From assembly GCF_030159955.1 (NCBI RefSeq), contig NZ_BSNK01000001.1, positions 930,001 through 994,000 on the forward strand: DNA of 64,000 nt, read 5' to 3'. The notes under the pieces are model-generated. The model was given only the letters and a program-made list of their open reading frames with translations, was not told the origin of the DNA and searched no databases. Shown here in pieces: positions 56,908 through 64,000 of the stretch (the first letter of the stretch is position 1; each line of letters opens with the position of its first letter). The stretch is from Algimonas ampicilliniresistens. Lineage in GTDB: Bacteria > Pseudomonadota > Alphaproteobacteria > Caulobacterales > Maricaulaceae. Position numbers and translations under genes: made by a program.

Positions 56908-58053
56908 ATGCTGAATAACCCGTTCGACACTGATGAAAGACGCGCCTTTCGTGAAACGCTGCGTAATTTCATGACGAAGGAAATCGTGCCGCACGCTTTT
57001 GAGTGGGATGAGGCCGGCCATGTGCCATGGGCGGTCCATGAGAAGTTCGGCGCGCTCGGCCTATGGGGCTTCGGGATCGACGAAAAATATGGCGGTCACG
57101 GTTTTGACGACCCATTTATGCGTATGGACGCATCGGTAGAAATCGCTCGGTGCGGCGTTGGCGGCATCGGCGCGGCCATTGGCGGTCGTGGAATCTCGCT
57201 GGACCCTATCCAACGCTTAGCGGCTGAGGATATTCGAACACGCGTGCTGCCCGAAATTATTGCTGGGCGAAAAGGATCGTCGCTCGCCATTACGGAGCCG
57301 AGCGGGGGGTCCGATGTGGCGCGCATTAAGACAACCGCGCGTCAAGATGGCGATGATTGGATTTTAAACGGGTCTAAGACCTTCATCACGGGCGGTATGG
57401 AGAGCGACTATTTTGTCGTCGCGGCCCGCACCGGTGGCGAGGGCCTGACGGGCATATCGCTCTTCTTTGTCGAACCCAACATGCCCGGCTTTTCCCGAAC
57501 CGAATTGGGCAAAAAAATGGGATGGTGGGCCTCCAACCAAGCGGCGCTCTATTTCGATGATATGCGCGTGCCCGGTAAAAATTTGATGGGGCAGAAGGAC
57601 TATGGCTTCATCGAGATTATGCAGAACTTCAATTACGAACGTCTCAGCCTTGCCGCTATCGCGTTGGGCATGATGGACGCCGCGTTAGAGGACAGTATCG
57701 CTTGGGCGCAACAGCGCGAGACCTTCGGGAAACCGCTAATCCGGCATCAGGTTATCCGCCATAAAATTGCAGATATGAGCGCCAAAATCGATGCGTTGCG
57801 CAGCCATCTATGGATCCTCTGTGCGGCAATCGAAGGGGGCTCGATGCCCGTGGCGGAGCTGACGAAGGTGAAATTTCTCGCGACCAAATCGCTCGAATTT
57901 GTGGCGTCTGAGGCTATGCAAATCCTGGGCGGGGCTGGCTATCTGCGCGGCAATCGGGTGGAGTCGATCTATCGGGACGTGAAAGTCATCGCGATTGGTG
58001 GTGGATCAGAAGAAATCATGCGAGACCTCGCCGTCCGCCAAATGGGACTTTAG
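56908..58053 (+). CDS. Acyl-CoA dehydrogenase, long-chain/isovaleryl active-site type
   Basis: 381-aa FAD enzyme that introduces the 2,3-double bond into acyl-CoA and hands electrons to ETF. ITEPSGGSDVARIKTTA and FITGGMESDYFVVAART are the FAD/substrate segments; YRDVKVIAIGGGSEEIM ends the fold. The usual catalytic Glu of the YEGTS loop is Gly here, but Glu244 in NYERLSLA occupies the alternative base position of long-chain and isovaleryl-CoA dehydrogenases, so activity is expected. A perfect AGGAGG (56898-56903) precedes ATG 56908. It is followed two bases later by the CoA-ligase gene. Confidence 0.93.
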   Translation: MLNNPFDTDERRAFRETLRNFMTKEIVPHAFEWDEAGHVPWAVHEKFGALGLWGFGIDEKYGGHGFDDPFMRMDASVEIARCGVGGIGAAIGGRGISLDPIQRLAAEDIRTRVLPEIIAGRKGSSLAITEPSGGSDVARIKTTARQDGDDWILNGSKTFITGGMESDYFVVAARTGGEGLTGISLFFVEPNMPGFSRTELGKKMGWWASNQAALYFDDMRVPGKNLMGQKDYGFIEIMQNFNYERLSLAAIALGMMDAALEDSIAWAQQRETFGKPLIRHQVIRHKIADMSAKIDALRSHLWILCAAIEGGSMPVAELTKVKFLATKSLEFVASEAMQILGGAGYLRGNRVESIYRDVKVIAIGGGSEEIMRDLAVRQMGL

Positions 58054-58055
58054 TT

Positions 58056-59615
58056 ATGGAACAAAAAGCACATAGTCACTCGACTCAAGTCATTGACTGG
58101 ATTGAGTATCATGCCTCCACTAAGCCCGATGCGCGCGCCATGGTCGATCTCGCCAGTGGGCGGATTTATAGTTATGGTCAGATGCATGAGCGGGTCGCCC
58201 GCGCAGCCGGGATGCTCAAGGCTCATGGGATCAAGCCTGGGGACCGCGTCGCGTTTCTCTGTCTAAATACCACGGACATTATGGAGTTAATCTTCGGATG
58301 CTGGCGGATCGGCGCGATCTGTCTGGCACTTAATTTCCGGCTTACGCCGCCCGAGCTTGCTTATATCCTCAATGATAGCGATGCGTCTCTGGTTCTCGTG
58401 GATGATCCGTTCAAGGCGGTCGCTGAGGCCACGAAACCGCATTGCGAATCCGTTGAACACTGGATCAGCACAGACGGGGTCGGCGGTGATAGCGATTATG
58501 AGCAAGGCTTGGCTAAGGCCAATCCGGTCTACGACTTTTATCCGCAGAGCTATGATGAGCAATGTCTGCTGATGTATTCGTCCGGCACGACGGGTCATCC
58601 AAAGGGCGTCATCATCACCCACGGCATGATTGAGTTTACCAATGCCGGCGCCATGCGGGTCGGCGATGCGCGTCCGGATCGGGTCAGTCTGAATAATATG
58701 CCGCTCTTCCACATTGGCGGTCTTCAGGTCACGGGCCTACCATCGCTCTGGATCGGGGGGTGTTGCGTGATCATGCGCTTGTTCGACGTCGATGCGACTC
58801 TGAAAGCGATCGACAGTGCAGATCTCAACATCGCGGTCCTGTTCATGGTGCCTGCCGCGTATAATGCGATGCGGATGCACCCCAAAATCGATGAGATTGA
58901 TTTCTCGCGCATCGAAATTGCGCTGGGCGGCGGTGAAACCGTCCCAGAGCCTCTGACGCATTTCTGGCTTACCAAAGGGCTCGTCATTCAAGAGGGTTAT
59001 GGGATGACCGAAACCTGTGCCGCTGGAACGACGCTGCGCAAGGAAGATATTCCGCATATGATCGGAAGCGCGGGGCGGCCCTTGTCGCATTCACGCATCA
59101 AGATCGTTGACGAGAGCGACAATGAAGTCGCGCGCGGAGAGGCGGGCGAGATCTTGTTCAAGGGCGCGTCGGTCACACCGGGTTATTGGCGCAAGCCTGA
59201 AGCCAATGAACGGGCTTTCACCGAAGATGGCTGGTTCCGTTCAGGCGATATCGGTCGCATGGACGATAAAGGTTATGTGTTCATCGAAGACCGGGTGAAG
59301 GACATGTATATTTCGGGCGGGGAAAACGTGTATCCGGCTGAAATTGAAGGGATTCTCTATGAGATGCCACATTTCGCCGAACTATCAGTTATTGGCATTC
59401 CACATGAAAAATGGGGTGAAACGGGCTGTGTTGTCGCTGTCTTCAAAGAGGGGCACGCTTGCGCAATCGAAGACATCTTAGCGCACCTTGAAGGGCGGTT
59501 AGCGCGCTACAAGATGCCAAGCTGTATCCACATCATCGAAGCCCTCCCACGCGGGGGGTCAGGCAAGGTGCTCAAATATCAATTGCGGAAGACTGTCCCC
59601 GGAGAGCTGGCCTAG
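58056..59615 (+). CDS. Acyl-CoA synthetase (AMP-forming)
   Basis: 519-aa enzyme that activates a carboxylic acid to its CoA ester with ATP. Motifs: P-loop LMYSSGTTGHPKGVIITH, EGYGMTETCAAG, FRSGDIGRMDDKGYVFIEDR, ISGGENVYPAEIE, and the C-terminal catalytic Lys in RGGSGKVLKYQLR. It directly follows the acyl-CoA dehydrogenase gene and together they make the first two steps of acid degradation. Chain length or aromatic preference cannot be read from sequence. Confidence 0.93.
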   Translation: MEQKAHSHSTQVIDWIEYHASTKPDARAMVDLASGRIYSYGQMHERVARAAGMLKAHGIKPGDRVAFLCLNTTDIMELIFGCWRIGAICLALNFRLTPPELAYILNDSDASLVLVDDPFKAVAEATKPHCESVEHWISTDGVGGDSDYEQGLAKANPVYDFYPQSYDEQCLLMYSSGTTGHPKGVIITHGMIEFTNAGAMRVGDARPDRVSLNNMPLFHIGGLQVTGLPSLWIGGCCVIMRLFDVDATLKAIDSADLNIAVLFMVPAAYNAMRMHPKIDEIDFSRIEIALGGGETVPEPLTHFWLTKGLVIQEGYGMTETCAAGTTLRKEDIPHMIGSAGRPLSHSRIKIVDESDNEVARGEAGEILFKGASVTPGYWRKPEANERAFTEDGWFRSGDIGRMDDKGYVFIEDRVKDMYISGGENVYPAEIEGILYEMPHFAELSVIGIPHEKWGETGCVVAVFKEGHACAIEDILAHLEGRLARYKMPSCIHIIEALPRGGSGKVLKYQLRKTVPGELA

Positions 59616-59637
59616 GGCGCGGGTTTAGACACTCCGC

Positions 59638-59979
59638 CTAGCGATTCTGAGTGGTCATTCCGTTTGGATTGATATCCATATTGCAAATATCCGTGATTTC
59701 TCGGCCCTCGCTATTGACGAAGATCGTCCGAGCTTCCTCGATCACGCGTGTCATAGTTTGCTTGTTCTGAATTGGCTCGTAGGGCGGATTGTCGATTTCG
59801 GTGATCGCAATGTACGTTTCGGTTTTTTCCGGAATCGTTACTCGCGTCAGTGCACTCATTGGTGTGCATGTTTGCATTTGCGGTACATTAACAACCACAG
59901 GCTGAGGGCCCGGTTCCGGCACAGTATTACAGGCAGTTAGAGCCGCGACGCTGAGGATGGCGAGAGTTAGAGTACGCAT
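59638..59979 (-). CDS. Small predicted lipoprotein
   Basis: 113-aa protein with a lipoprotein signal (TLAILSVAALTAC, Cys17) and a Pro-rich stretch after it (VPEPGPQPVVV). The remainder contains two further Cys (QTCTP and DICNM). ATG 59979 has GGAG a few bases upstream; a longer in-frame start at 60090 would spoil the signal peptide. I recognise no family. It converges on the CoA-ligase gene and diverges from tolQ. Confidence 0.75.
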   Translation of the reverse strand: MRTLTLAILSVAALTACNTVPEPGPQPVVVNVPQMQTCTPMSALTRVTIPEKTETYIAITEIDNPPYEPIQNKQTMTRVIEEARTIFVNSEGREITDICNMDINPNGMTTQNR

Positions 59980-60240
59980 GGTGTCTCCAGAACACGAGTA
60001 GGGAGCAAAATCATTACCGCGCCCAGGGGTCAAAATTGTGACATGATCGCGACCCATTAAAGACGGGCGCTGCATATGCTCATTTCGCAACAGGTTAACG
60101 CTTTCTTTCTTAAAACGTGGTGAACGCCGAATGATAACCGTGTCATCCTCGCCTTACCGCCCTTTAAGTTGGCGTGGCGGATTTGACGCATAAAGACGGC
60201 GCTATAAGCGTCTTTGACGCAACTCTATCACAAGGACCCG
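59980..60240. other. 261-base gap between the small lipoprotein and tolQ
   Basis: No gene seen. It should hold the leftward lipoprotein promoter and the tolQ operon promoter. TTAA motifs at 60104 and 60119 are 11 bases apart, not the seven needed for a CtrA box. ybgC, which precedes tolQ in many proteobacteria, is not here. Confidence 0.5.
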
Positions 60241-60966
60241 ATGATTGTGAGCCTCATACAGCTAAGCGTCATGCAACTTGAGCCGATTTCGGTCGGCGAT
60301 TACTCCTTCTGGTCGCTATTTTTGCGTTCAGATTGGGTCATCAAAGGGGTCATGGCCATCTTGGTCCTGGCGTCGATCTGGAGCTGGGTCGTCGCCATCG
60401 ACAAGTTCATCATGATCCGCATGCTGCGCCGCCGGGCGACAGATTTTGAAGATACGTTCTGGTCAGGCCGAACTCTGGACGAATTAGCTGTCGCGCTAGG
60501 CGGCGATACGCGCGATCCAATGGCCCGCGTTTTTGCTGCGGCGATGCGCGAATACAATGAAAGCGGCACGGTTCAGCGCGTTGGTAGTCAGTCCGCTACG
60601 CATGAACGGATCGACTCCGTTATGAACCTTGTCATCAATCGCGAGCTCGCCAAGACTGAGAAAGGCTTGCCCGTGCTCGGAACAGTGGCCTCGATCTCTG
60701 TATTTATCGGTCTATTCGGGACGGTCTGGGGTATTATGAACTCCTTCCGTGCGATTGCTGCCTCAGAAAACACGAATTTGGCTGTCGTTGCCCCCGGTAT
60801 TGCGGAAGCGCTATTTGCGACGGCACTGGGCCTCATTGCGGCGATCCCGGCCAAAATCTTCTACGACATGTATCTGACCGACATAGATAAATATGGCGGA
60901 CGCTTGGAAGGATATGCGGATGAGCTGTCCGCTATTCTGGGTCGCAAGCTGACCAAGGGCGGCTAA
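60241..60966 (+). CDS. tolQ: TolQ, proton-channel subunit of the Tol-Pal system
   Basis: 241-aa inner-membrane protein of the MotA/TolQ/ExbB family with three helices: about residues 33-53, 137-160 (LGTVASISVFIGLFGTVWG) and 175-195 (APGIAEALFATALGLIAAIP). The last two carry the conserved channel residues. ATG 60241 follows AAGGAC; an upstream ATG at 60214 is less likely. It opens tolQ-tolR-tolA-tolB-pal, which drives outer-membrane constriction during division. Confidence 0.94.
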   Translation: MIVSLIQLSVMQLEPISVGDYSFWSLFLRSDWVIKGVMAILVLASIWSWVVAIDKFIMIRMLRRRATDFEDTFWSGRTLDELAVALGGDTRDPMARVFAAAMREYNESGTVQRVGSQSATHERIDSVMNLVINRELAKTEKGLPVLGTVASISVFIGLFGTVWGIMNSFRAIAASENTNLAVVAPGIAEALFATALGLIAAIPAKIFYDMYLTDIDKYGGRLEGYADELSAILGRKLTKGG

Positions 60967-60967
60967 G

Positions 60968-61414
60968 ATGGCCATGACCGCAAAACGCGGCGTGGGGCGC
61001 AATGGTAGCCGCCGACGCCATCGGCGCTCGCGTGTTAGCTCCGAAATCAACGTGACGCCGCTTGTCGACGTAATGTTAGTGTTGCTAATCGTCTTTATGG
61101 TCGCGGCCCCGCTTCTGTCGGTTGGTGTGCCGATCGACCTGCCGAAAACGGACGCGAAAGCTCTACCGTCGCAGCAGGAACCGCTGACAATCACGGTCGA
61201 TGCTTCGGGCAAGGTTTTCCTGCAGGAAGAAGAAGTGCTGATCGAAGACCTGATCGCAAAACTCGTTGCTGTCTCGGATACAGGATATGATGAGCGCATC
61301 TATCTGCGTGGCGATGAGAATTCAGACTATGGGGCCGTCATGAAAGTCATGGCTCGCATCAATGCCGCCGGATTTTCGAACCTTAATCTCGTGACGGACC
61401 CGATCAGCCAGTAA
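60968..61414 (+). CDS. tolR: TolR, proton-channel subunit
   Basis: 148-aa ExbD/TolR protein: a basic Arg-rich head, then one transmembrane helix with the essential proton-carrying Asp (INVTPLVDVMLVLLIVFMV), then a periplasmic domain ending LNLVTDPISQ. It starts one base after tolQ and shares the last stop base with the tolA start, indicating coupled expression. Confidence 0.94.
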   Translation: MAMTAKRGVGRNGSRRRHRRSRVSSEINVTPLVDVMLVLLIVFMVAAPLLSVGVPIDLPKTDAKALPSQQEPLTITVDASGKVFLQEEEVLIEDLIAKLVAVSDTGYDERIYLRGDENSDYGAVMKVMARINAAGFSNLNLVTDPISQ

Positions 61415-62235
61415 TGCGGGCCGGTCTGCCCATATCGCTGATGCTGCATGGCAGCGTCGTATTCGGGGCCAGTCTGGCCTTTTCGACTATTGAGCCCTTA
61501 GAGCAGGGGCGCGTTGTCCCGGTTGAGCTTATTACGGTTGCGGAATTTACGGATATTCGCGCCTCGTTGAAGCGAGAACGACCTGTGCCGGAGCCAGAAC
61601 CGGACCTCTCCATGCAGGTCGAGACGTCTGTTATAAATGCACCTGAAAAAGCTGACGAGATCAATGTTGCGCCTGACGAAGTCGTTACGGCAGAACCTGT
61701 CACGCCGCCTGAGACCAAGCCCGAACCGAGTGACGAACCCGCCCCTGAGCCTGAAAAAGTGGCCGAAGCGAAACCCGCTTTTGATTTGGACCGCATTTCC
61801 TCATTGATTGACAAATCCAAAGACACATCGACAGCCGAGAATAGTCAGATTGCCAACGAAGGGTCGGAAGACCGGCTTGTCTATTCCGATCGCGCTCGGG
61901 AAGGCATTGGTTCTGGCACGCAGATGACCCTGTCAGAACTCGATGCGCTTAATAGCGCCATGTACCGATGCTGGCGCAAACCTGTTGATGCCACCGATCT
62001 GGAGATGCTGGTGGTTCGACTGCAAGTGGATATGCTCCCCGGCGGGTTCATCAAAGACGTGCGGGTGATTGATCGCGCCAGTTCTCGCCGTGCATCCCCC
62101 GGAAATCCGTTTTGGGATGTGGCCGAAATGCGCGCGGTTCAAGCGGTGACGAAATGCGCCCCCTATGACTTCCTACCCGCTGAGAAATTCGAACAGTGGG
62201 AATCACTGATCTTGAACTTCCGACCCAAATTGTGA
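61414..62235 (+). CDS. tolA: TolA-like energy transducer
   Basis: 273-aa protein with one N-terminal transmembrane helix (about 5-23), a Pro/Glu-rich spacer (about 50-130, repeats such as PEPEPD and PAPEPEKV) and a C-terminal globular domain (about 170-273, ALNSAMYRCWRKP, LPGGFIKDVRVID) with two Cys spaced as in TolA domain III. It would link the TolQR motor to TolB and Pal across the periplasm. The long helical domain II of enterobacterial TolA is replaced by the Pro-rich spacer. Confidence 0.87.
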   Translation: MRAGLPISLMLHGSVVFGASLAFSTIEPLEQGRVVPVELITVAEFTDIRASLKRERPVPEPEPDLSMQVETSVINAPEKADEINVAPDEVVTAEPVTPPETKPEPSDEPAPEPEKVAEAKPAFDLDRISSLIDKSKDTSTAENSQIANEGSEDRLVYSDRAREGIGSGTQMTLSELDALNSAMYRCWRKPVDATDLEMLVVRLQVDMLPGGFIKDVRVIDRASSRRASPGNPFWDVAEMRAVQAVTKCAPYDFLPAEKFEQWESLILNFRPKL

Positions 62236-62247
62236 CTTAAGGCCATT

Positions 62248-63570
62248 ATGACACGAATTTTGACAGTTTTACTGATGCTCATCGGGTTGTTGGGAGCGAT
62301 TGCGGTGCCGTCTTCAGCCATCGCCCAGATTGAGGTCGATATTACGGAAGGGAATATTGACCCCGTTCCAATCGCGGTGCCGGATTTCTTGGGGCAGGAT
62401 CCAGAAACCCGGCAACTCGGCGCGCAAATTGCTGAAGTAATCAGGTCTGATCTGGAAAGCAGTGCCCTGTTTCGCTCGCTTGATCCCGCCAGTTTTCTAG
62501 AAACGCAGACCGACATTGATTATGAACCGACCTTCGCCGACTGGCGCGTGATCCGGGCTGACGCATTGGCGTCGGGACGCATTGTTCGGGATGGACCCGA
62601 TAAGGTCCGTGTCGAATTTCGGCTGTGGGATGTCTTTGCTGGTCGGCAGTTGCAGGGGATCCGCTTTTCAACTGCAACAGAAAATTGGCGCCGCACGGCA
62701 CACAAAGCGTCGGATGCGATCTTTAAAGCCCTAACGGGTGAAGAGGGCTATTTCGACTCGCGGATCGTATTTGTTGATCAACGCGGACCAAAAACCGATC
62801 GCCAGAAGCGCCTCGCCATCATGGATCAGGACGGGTTCAACCCGCAATATTTGCTCGGTGGATCGGATCTGGTGATCAGTCCGCAATTTGATCCGAGCAG
62901 CCAGACGATCACTTTCATGAGCTATGAGACTCTGCCGCCTCAAGTTTATATTCTTGATATTGAGACAGGCCGCCGCGAGCTGTTGGGGAGTTTCCCCGGG
63001 ATGACGTTCGCGCCGCGTTTTTCGCCGGATGGCGACAATCTTATCATGTCGATGGAACAGCGCGGTAACATCGACATCTACATCATGGATTTACTGACCC
63101 GCTCGACCCAGAGACTCACAACGGATGCCGGGATCGATGTGTCTGCCAGCTTTTCCCCTGATGGTCGTCGGATCGTGTTCCAGAGTGATCGCGGGGGCTC
63201 TCCGCAACTCTACACAATGAATGCTGACGGCTCATCGACCAAACGGATCAGTTTTGGTGATGGCCGGTATAATCAACCTGTTTGGAGTCCGCGCGGTGAT
63301 AAGATCGCCTTTGTGCGCCAGAATCGCGGCAAATTTGCGATAGGCGTGATGGACCCGGACGGTAGTCGTGAGCGGATTCTAACGGACGATTATCTGGTCG
63401 ATATGCCGAGCTGGTCACCCAATGGACGGGTCATCCTGTTTACTAAGGAAACGCGCGGGCGGAATTCACGCGCAGAACTTTGGTCGGTTGATCTGACAGG
63501 GCGTAATCTCAAACGCGTTGACACGCCAGGGCAGGCGACTGACCCGGCTTGGTCGCCTATTTTGGATTAA
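62248..63570 (+). CDS. tolB: TolB, periplasmic beta-propeller
   Basis: 440-aa exported protein with a signal peptide ending at about residue 27 (VPSSAIAQ). An N-terminal alpha/beta domain (to about 165) is followed by WD40-like TolB blades with repeats such as FAPRFSPDGDNLIMSM, VSASFSPDGRRIVFQSDRGG and NQPVWSPRGDKIAFVRQ. It binds Pal and TolA and is recruited to the division site. It starts 12 bases after tolA. Confidence 0.96.
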   Translation: MTRILTVLLMLIGLLGAIAVPSSAIAQIEVDITEGNIDPVPIAVPDFLGQDPETRQLGAQIAEVIRSDLESSALFRSLDPASFLETQTDIDYEPTFADWRVIRADALASGRIVRDGPDKVRVEFRLWDVFAGRQLQGIRFSTATENWRRTAHKASDAIFKALTGEEGYFDSRIVFVDQRGPKTDRQKRLAIMDQDGFNPQYLLGGSDLVISPQFDPSSQTITFMSYETLPPQVYILDIETGRRELLGSFPGMTFAPRFSPDGDNLIMSMEQRGNIDIYIMDLLTRSTQRLTTDAGIDVSASFSPDGRRIVFQSDRGGSPQLYTMNADGSSTKRISFGDGRYNQPVWSPRGDKIAFVRQNRGKFAIGVMDPDGSRERILTDDYLVDMPSWSPNGRVILFTKETRGRNSRAELWSVDLTGRNLKRVDTPGQATDPAWSPILD

Positions 63571-63685
63571 TAGATGGTCAGCTGCCTTAATTTGGCCGCG
63601 AGCCTATTCAAAATTTCACTAATCAGACTTTGACGCAGCGCGTTAGACTATGTTGAAAGCAACAAACTAAAAAAGTGGACGGATC

Positions 63686-64000
63686 ATGACTCTTAAGCCT
63701 CGCTCCCTTGCTGTTATCGCCATGACGGCCCTTCTTGTGTCCGGCTGTGCGACGAAACCCGATCCTGTGCCTGAACCGGTCGCCGACCCTACGCCGGCGC
63801 CTATCGTGGAAACGCAACCGCAGCAGCCTGAAGTCCTTCGACCCATTCCGCAGACACCGATGGTGGATCCTAATCAGCCTGCACCAGGTTCAATCGCAGA
63901 TTTCGCTTATTCGACTGGCGGCGATGCACGGGTCTATTTCGCGTATAATCAGTACACGCTTTCTCCGCAGGCACGCGATACGCTGCGCCAACAAGCGGAC
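63686..64000 (+). CDS. pal: Pal peptidoglycan-associated lipoprotein, N-terminal part (runs off right edge)
   Basis: First 105 codons only. A lipoprotein signal ends in ALLVSGC (Cys21), then a Pro-rich linker (residues 24-70) and the start of an OmpA-like domain (RVYFAYNQYTLSPQARDTL). The outer-membrane lipoprotein binds peptidoglycan and TolB. It begins at ATG 63686, 115 bases after tolB, in a gap that contains TTGACG at 63630 as a possible -35 element without a clear -10. The peptidoglycan-binding residues are beyond the window. Confidence 0.9.
   Translation, partial: MTLKPRSLAVIAMTALLVSGCATKPDPVPEPVADPTPAPIVETQPQQPEVLRPIPQTPMVDPNQPAPGSIADFAYSTGGDARVYFAYNQYTLSPQARDTLRQQAD

Noticed and set aside
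60100-60125. CtrA box upstream of tolQ
   Set aside because: Two TTAA motifs are present but 11 bases apart; the recognition pattern needs seven.
1-64000. CRISPR arrays, insertion sequences, prophage genes, rRNA or known riboswitches
   Set aside because: No repeat-spacer pattern, transposase, integrase, phage structural gene, rRNA segment or recognisable riboswitch core was seen on either strand.

Overview
The window is chromosomal DNA of an alphaproteobacterium. Several gene neighbourhoods point there: chvG next to a PTS EIIA/HPr pair; rpoZ-rsh-pyrE-pdxJ-acpS-lepB-rnc-era-recO; hemC-hemD-mitofilin-hemY; glyQ-glyS-ppdK; and tolQRAB-pal. A DivL-type kinase with tyrosine in place of the phospho-histidine narrows it to the Caulobacter-like, dimorphic or prosthecate lineages (Caulobacterales, Hyphomonadaceae or Maricaulales relatives). 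This is inferred from gene content and order; no database search was possible. I see no insertion sequence, prophage, CRISPR array, rRNA operon or plasmid function. There is one tRNA, tRNA-Thr(CGT).

Layout. 1-4.5 kb: end of the ChvG sensor kinase, a PTS EIIA/HPr pair with no hprK between them, a lipoprotein with a TonB C-terminal domain, manC and glmM (sugar nucleotides for envelope). 4.6-7.1 kb: divL. 7.2-17.2 kb: rpoZ with its terminator, then a tightly packed run of housekeeping genes: rsh (ppGpp), pyrE, pdxJ, acpS, lepB, rnc, era, recO, and after them parC. 17.3-21.3 kb: surE-pcm facing tsaD-GST-gpsA. 21.4-25.3 kb: haem-synthesis cluster with a mitofilin-like membrane protein. 25.3-26.8 kb: tRNA-Thr followed by an unfamiliar methyltransferase. 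26.8-35.4 kb: YggT, a RimB-RimK fusion, ETF-ubiquinone oxidoreductase, a TPR protein, ispE, an undecaprenyl-phosphate sugar transferase and polyprenyl diphosphate synthase. 35.5-42.7 kb: glyQ, a small lipoprotein gene, glyS, ppdK and a SleB-type cell-wall hydrolase.

42.8-59.6 kb is the accessory part. One strand carries a Tat-type flavin amine oxidase, a Crp/Fnr regulator and a small unknown protein. Divergently from these run an MFS transporter, a putative lipoprotein, a Baeyer-Villiger-type monooxygenase and an overlapping alpha/beta-hydrolase esterase. Next come a thiolase-FadJ beta-oxidation operon, a large TonB-dependent receptor across a 303-bp intergenic region with a perfect 14-bp palindrome, an acyl-CoA dehydrogenase and an acyl-CoA ligase. 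Read together, these suggest uptake of a hydrophobic compound, conversion of a ketone to an ester, hydrolysis and beta-oxidation. ETF-QO at 28.7 kb could pass the dehydrogenase electrons to quinone. The substrate cannot be read from sequence.

59.6-64 kb: a small lipoprotein gene, then tolQ-tolR-tolA-tolB and the start of pal, cut by the right edge.

Most genes are ordinary core genes. The most notable items are the tyrosine DivL, the missing hprK, the ketone-oxidation module, the palindrome at the receptor/thiolase promoter region, the RimB-RimK fusion and the lipid-anchored TonB-domain protein. I did not find a convincing wholly new system.
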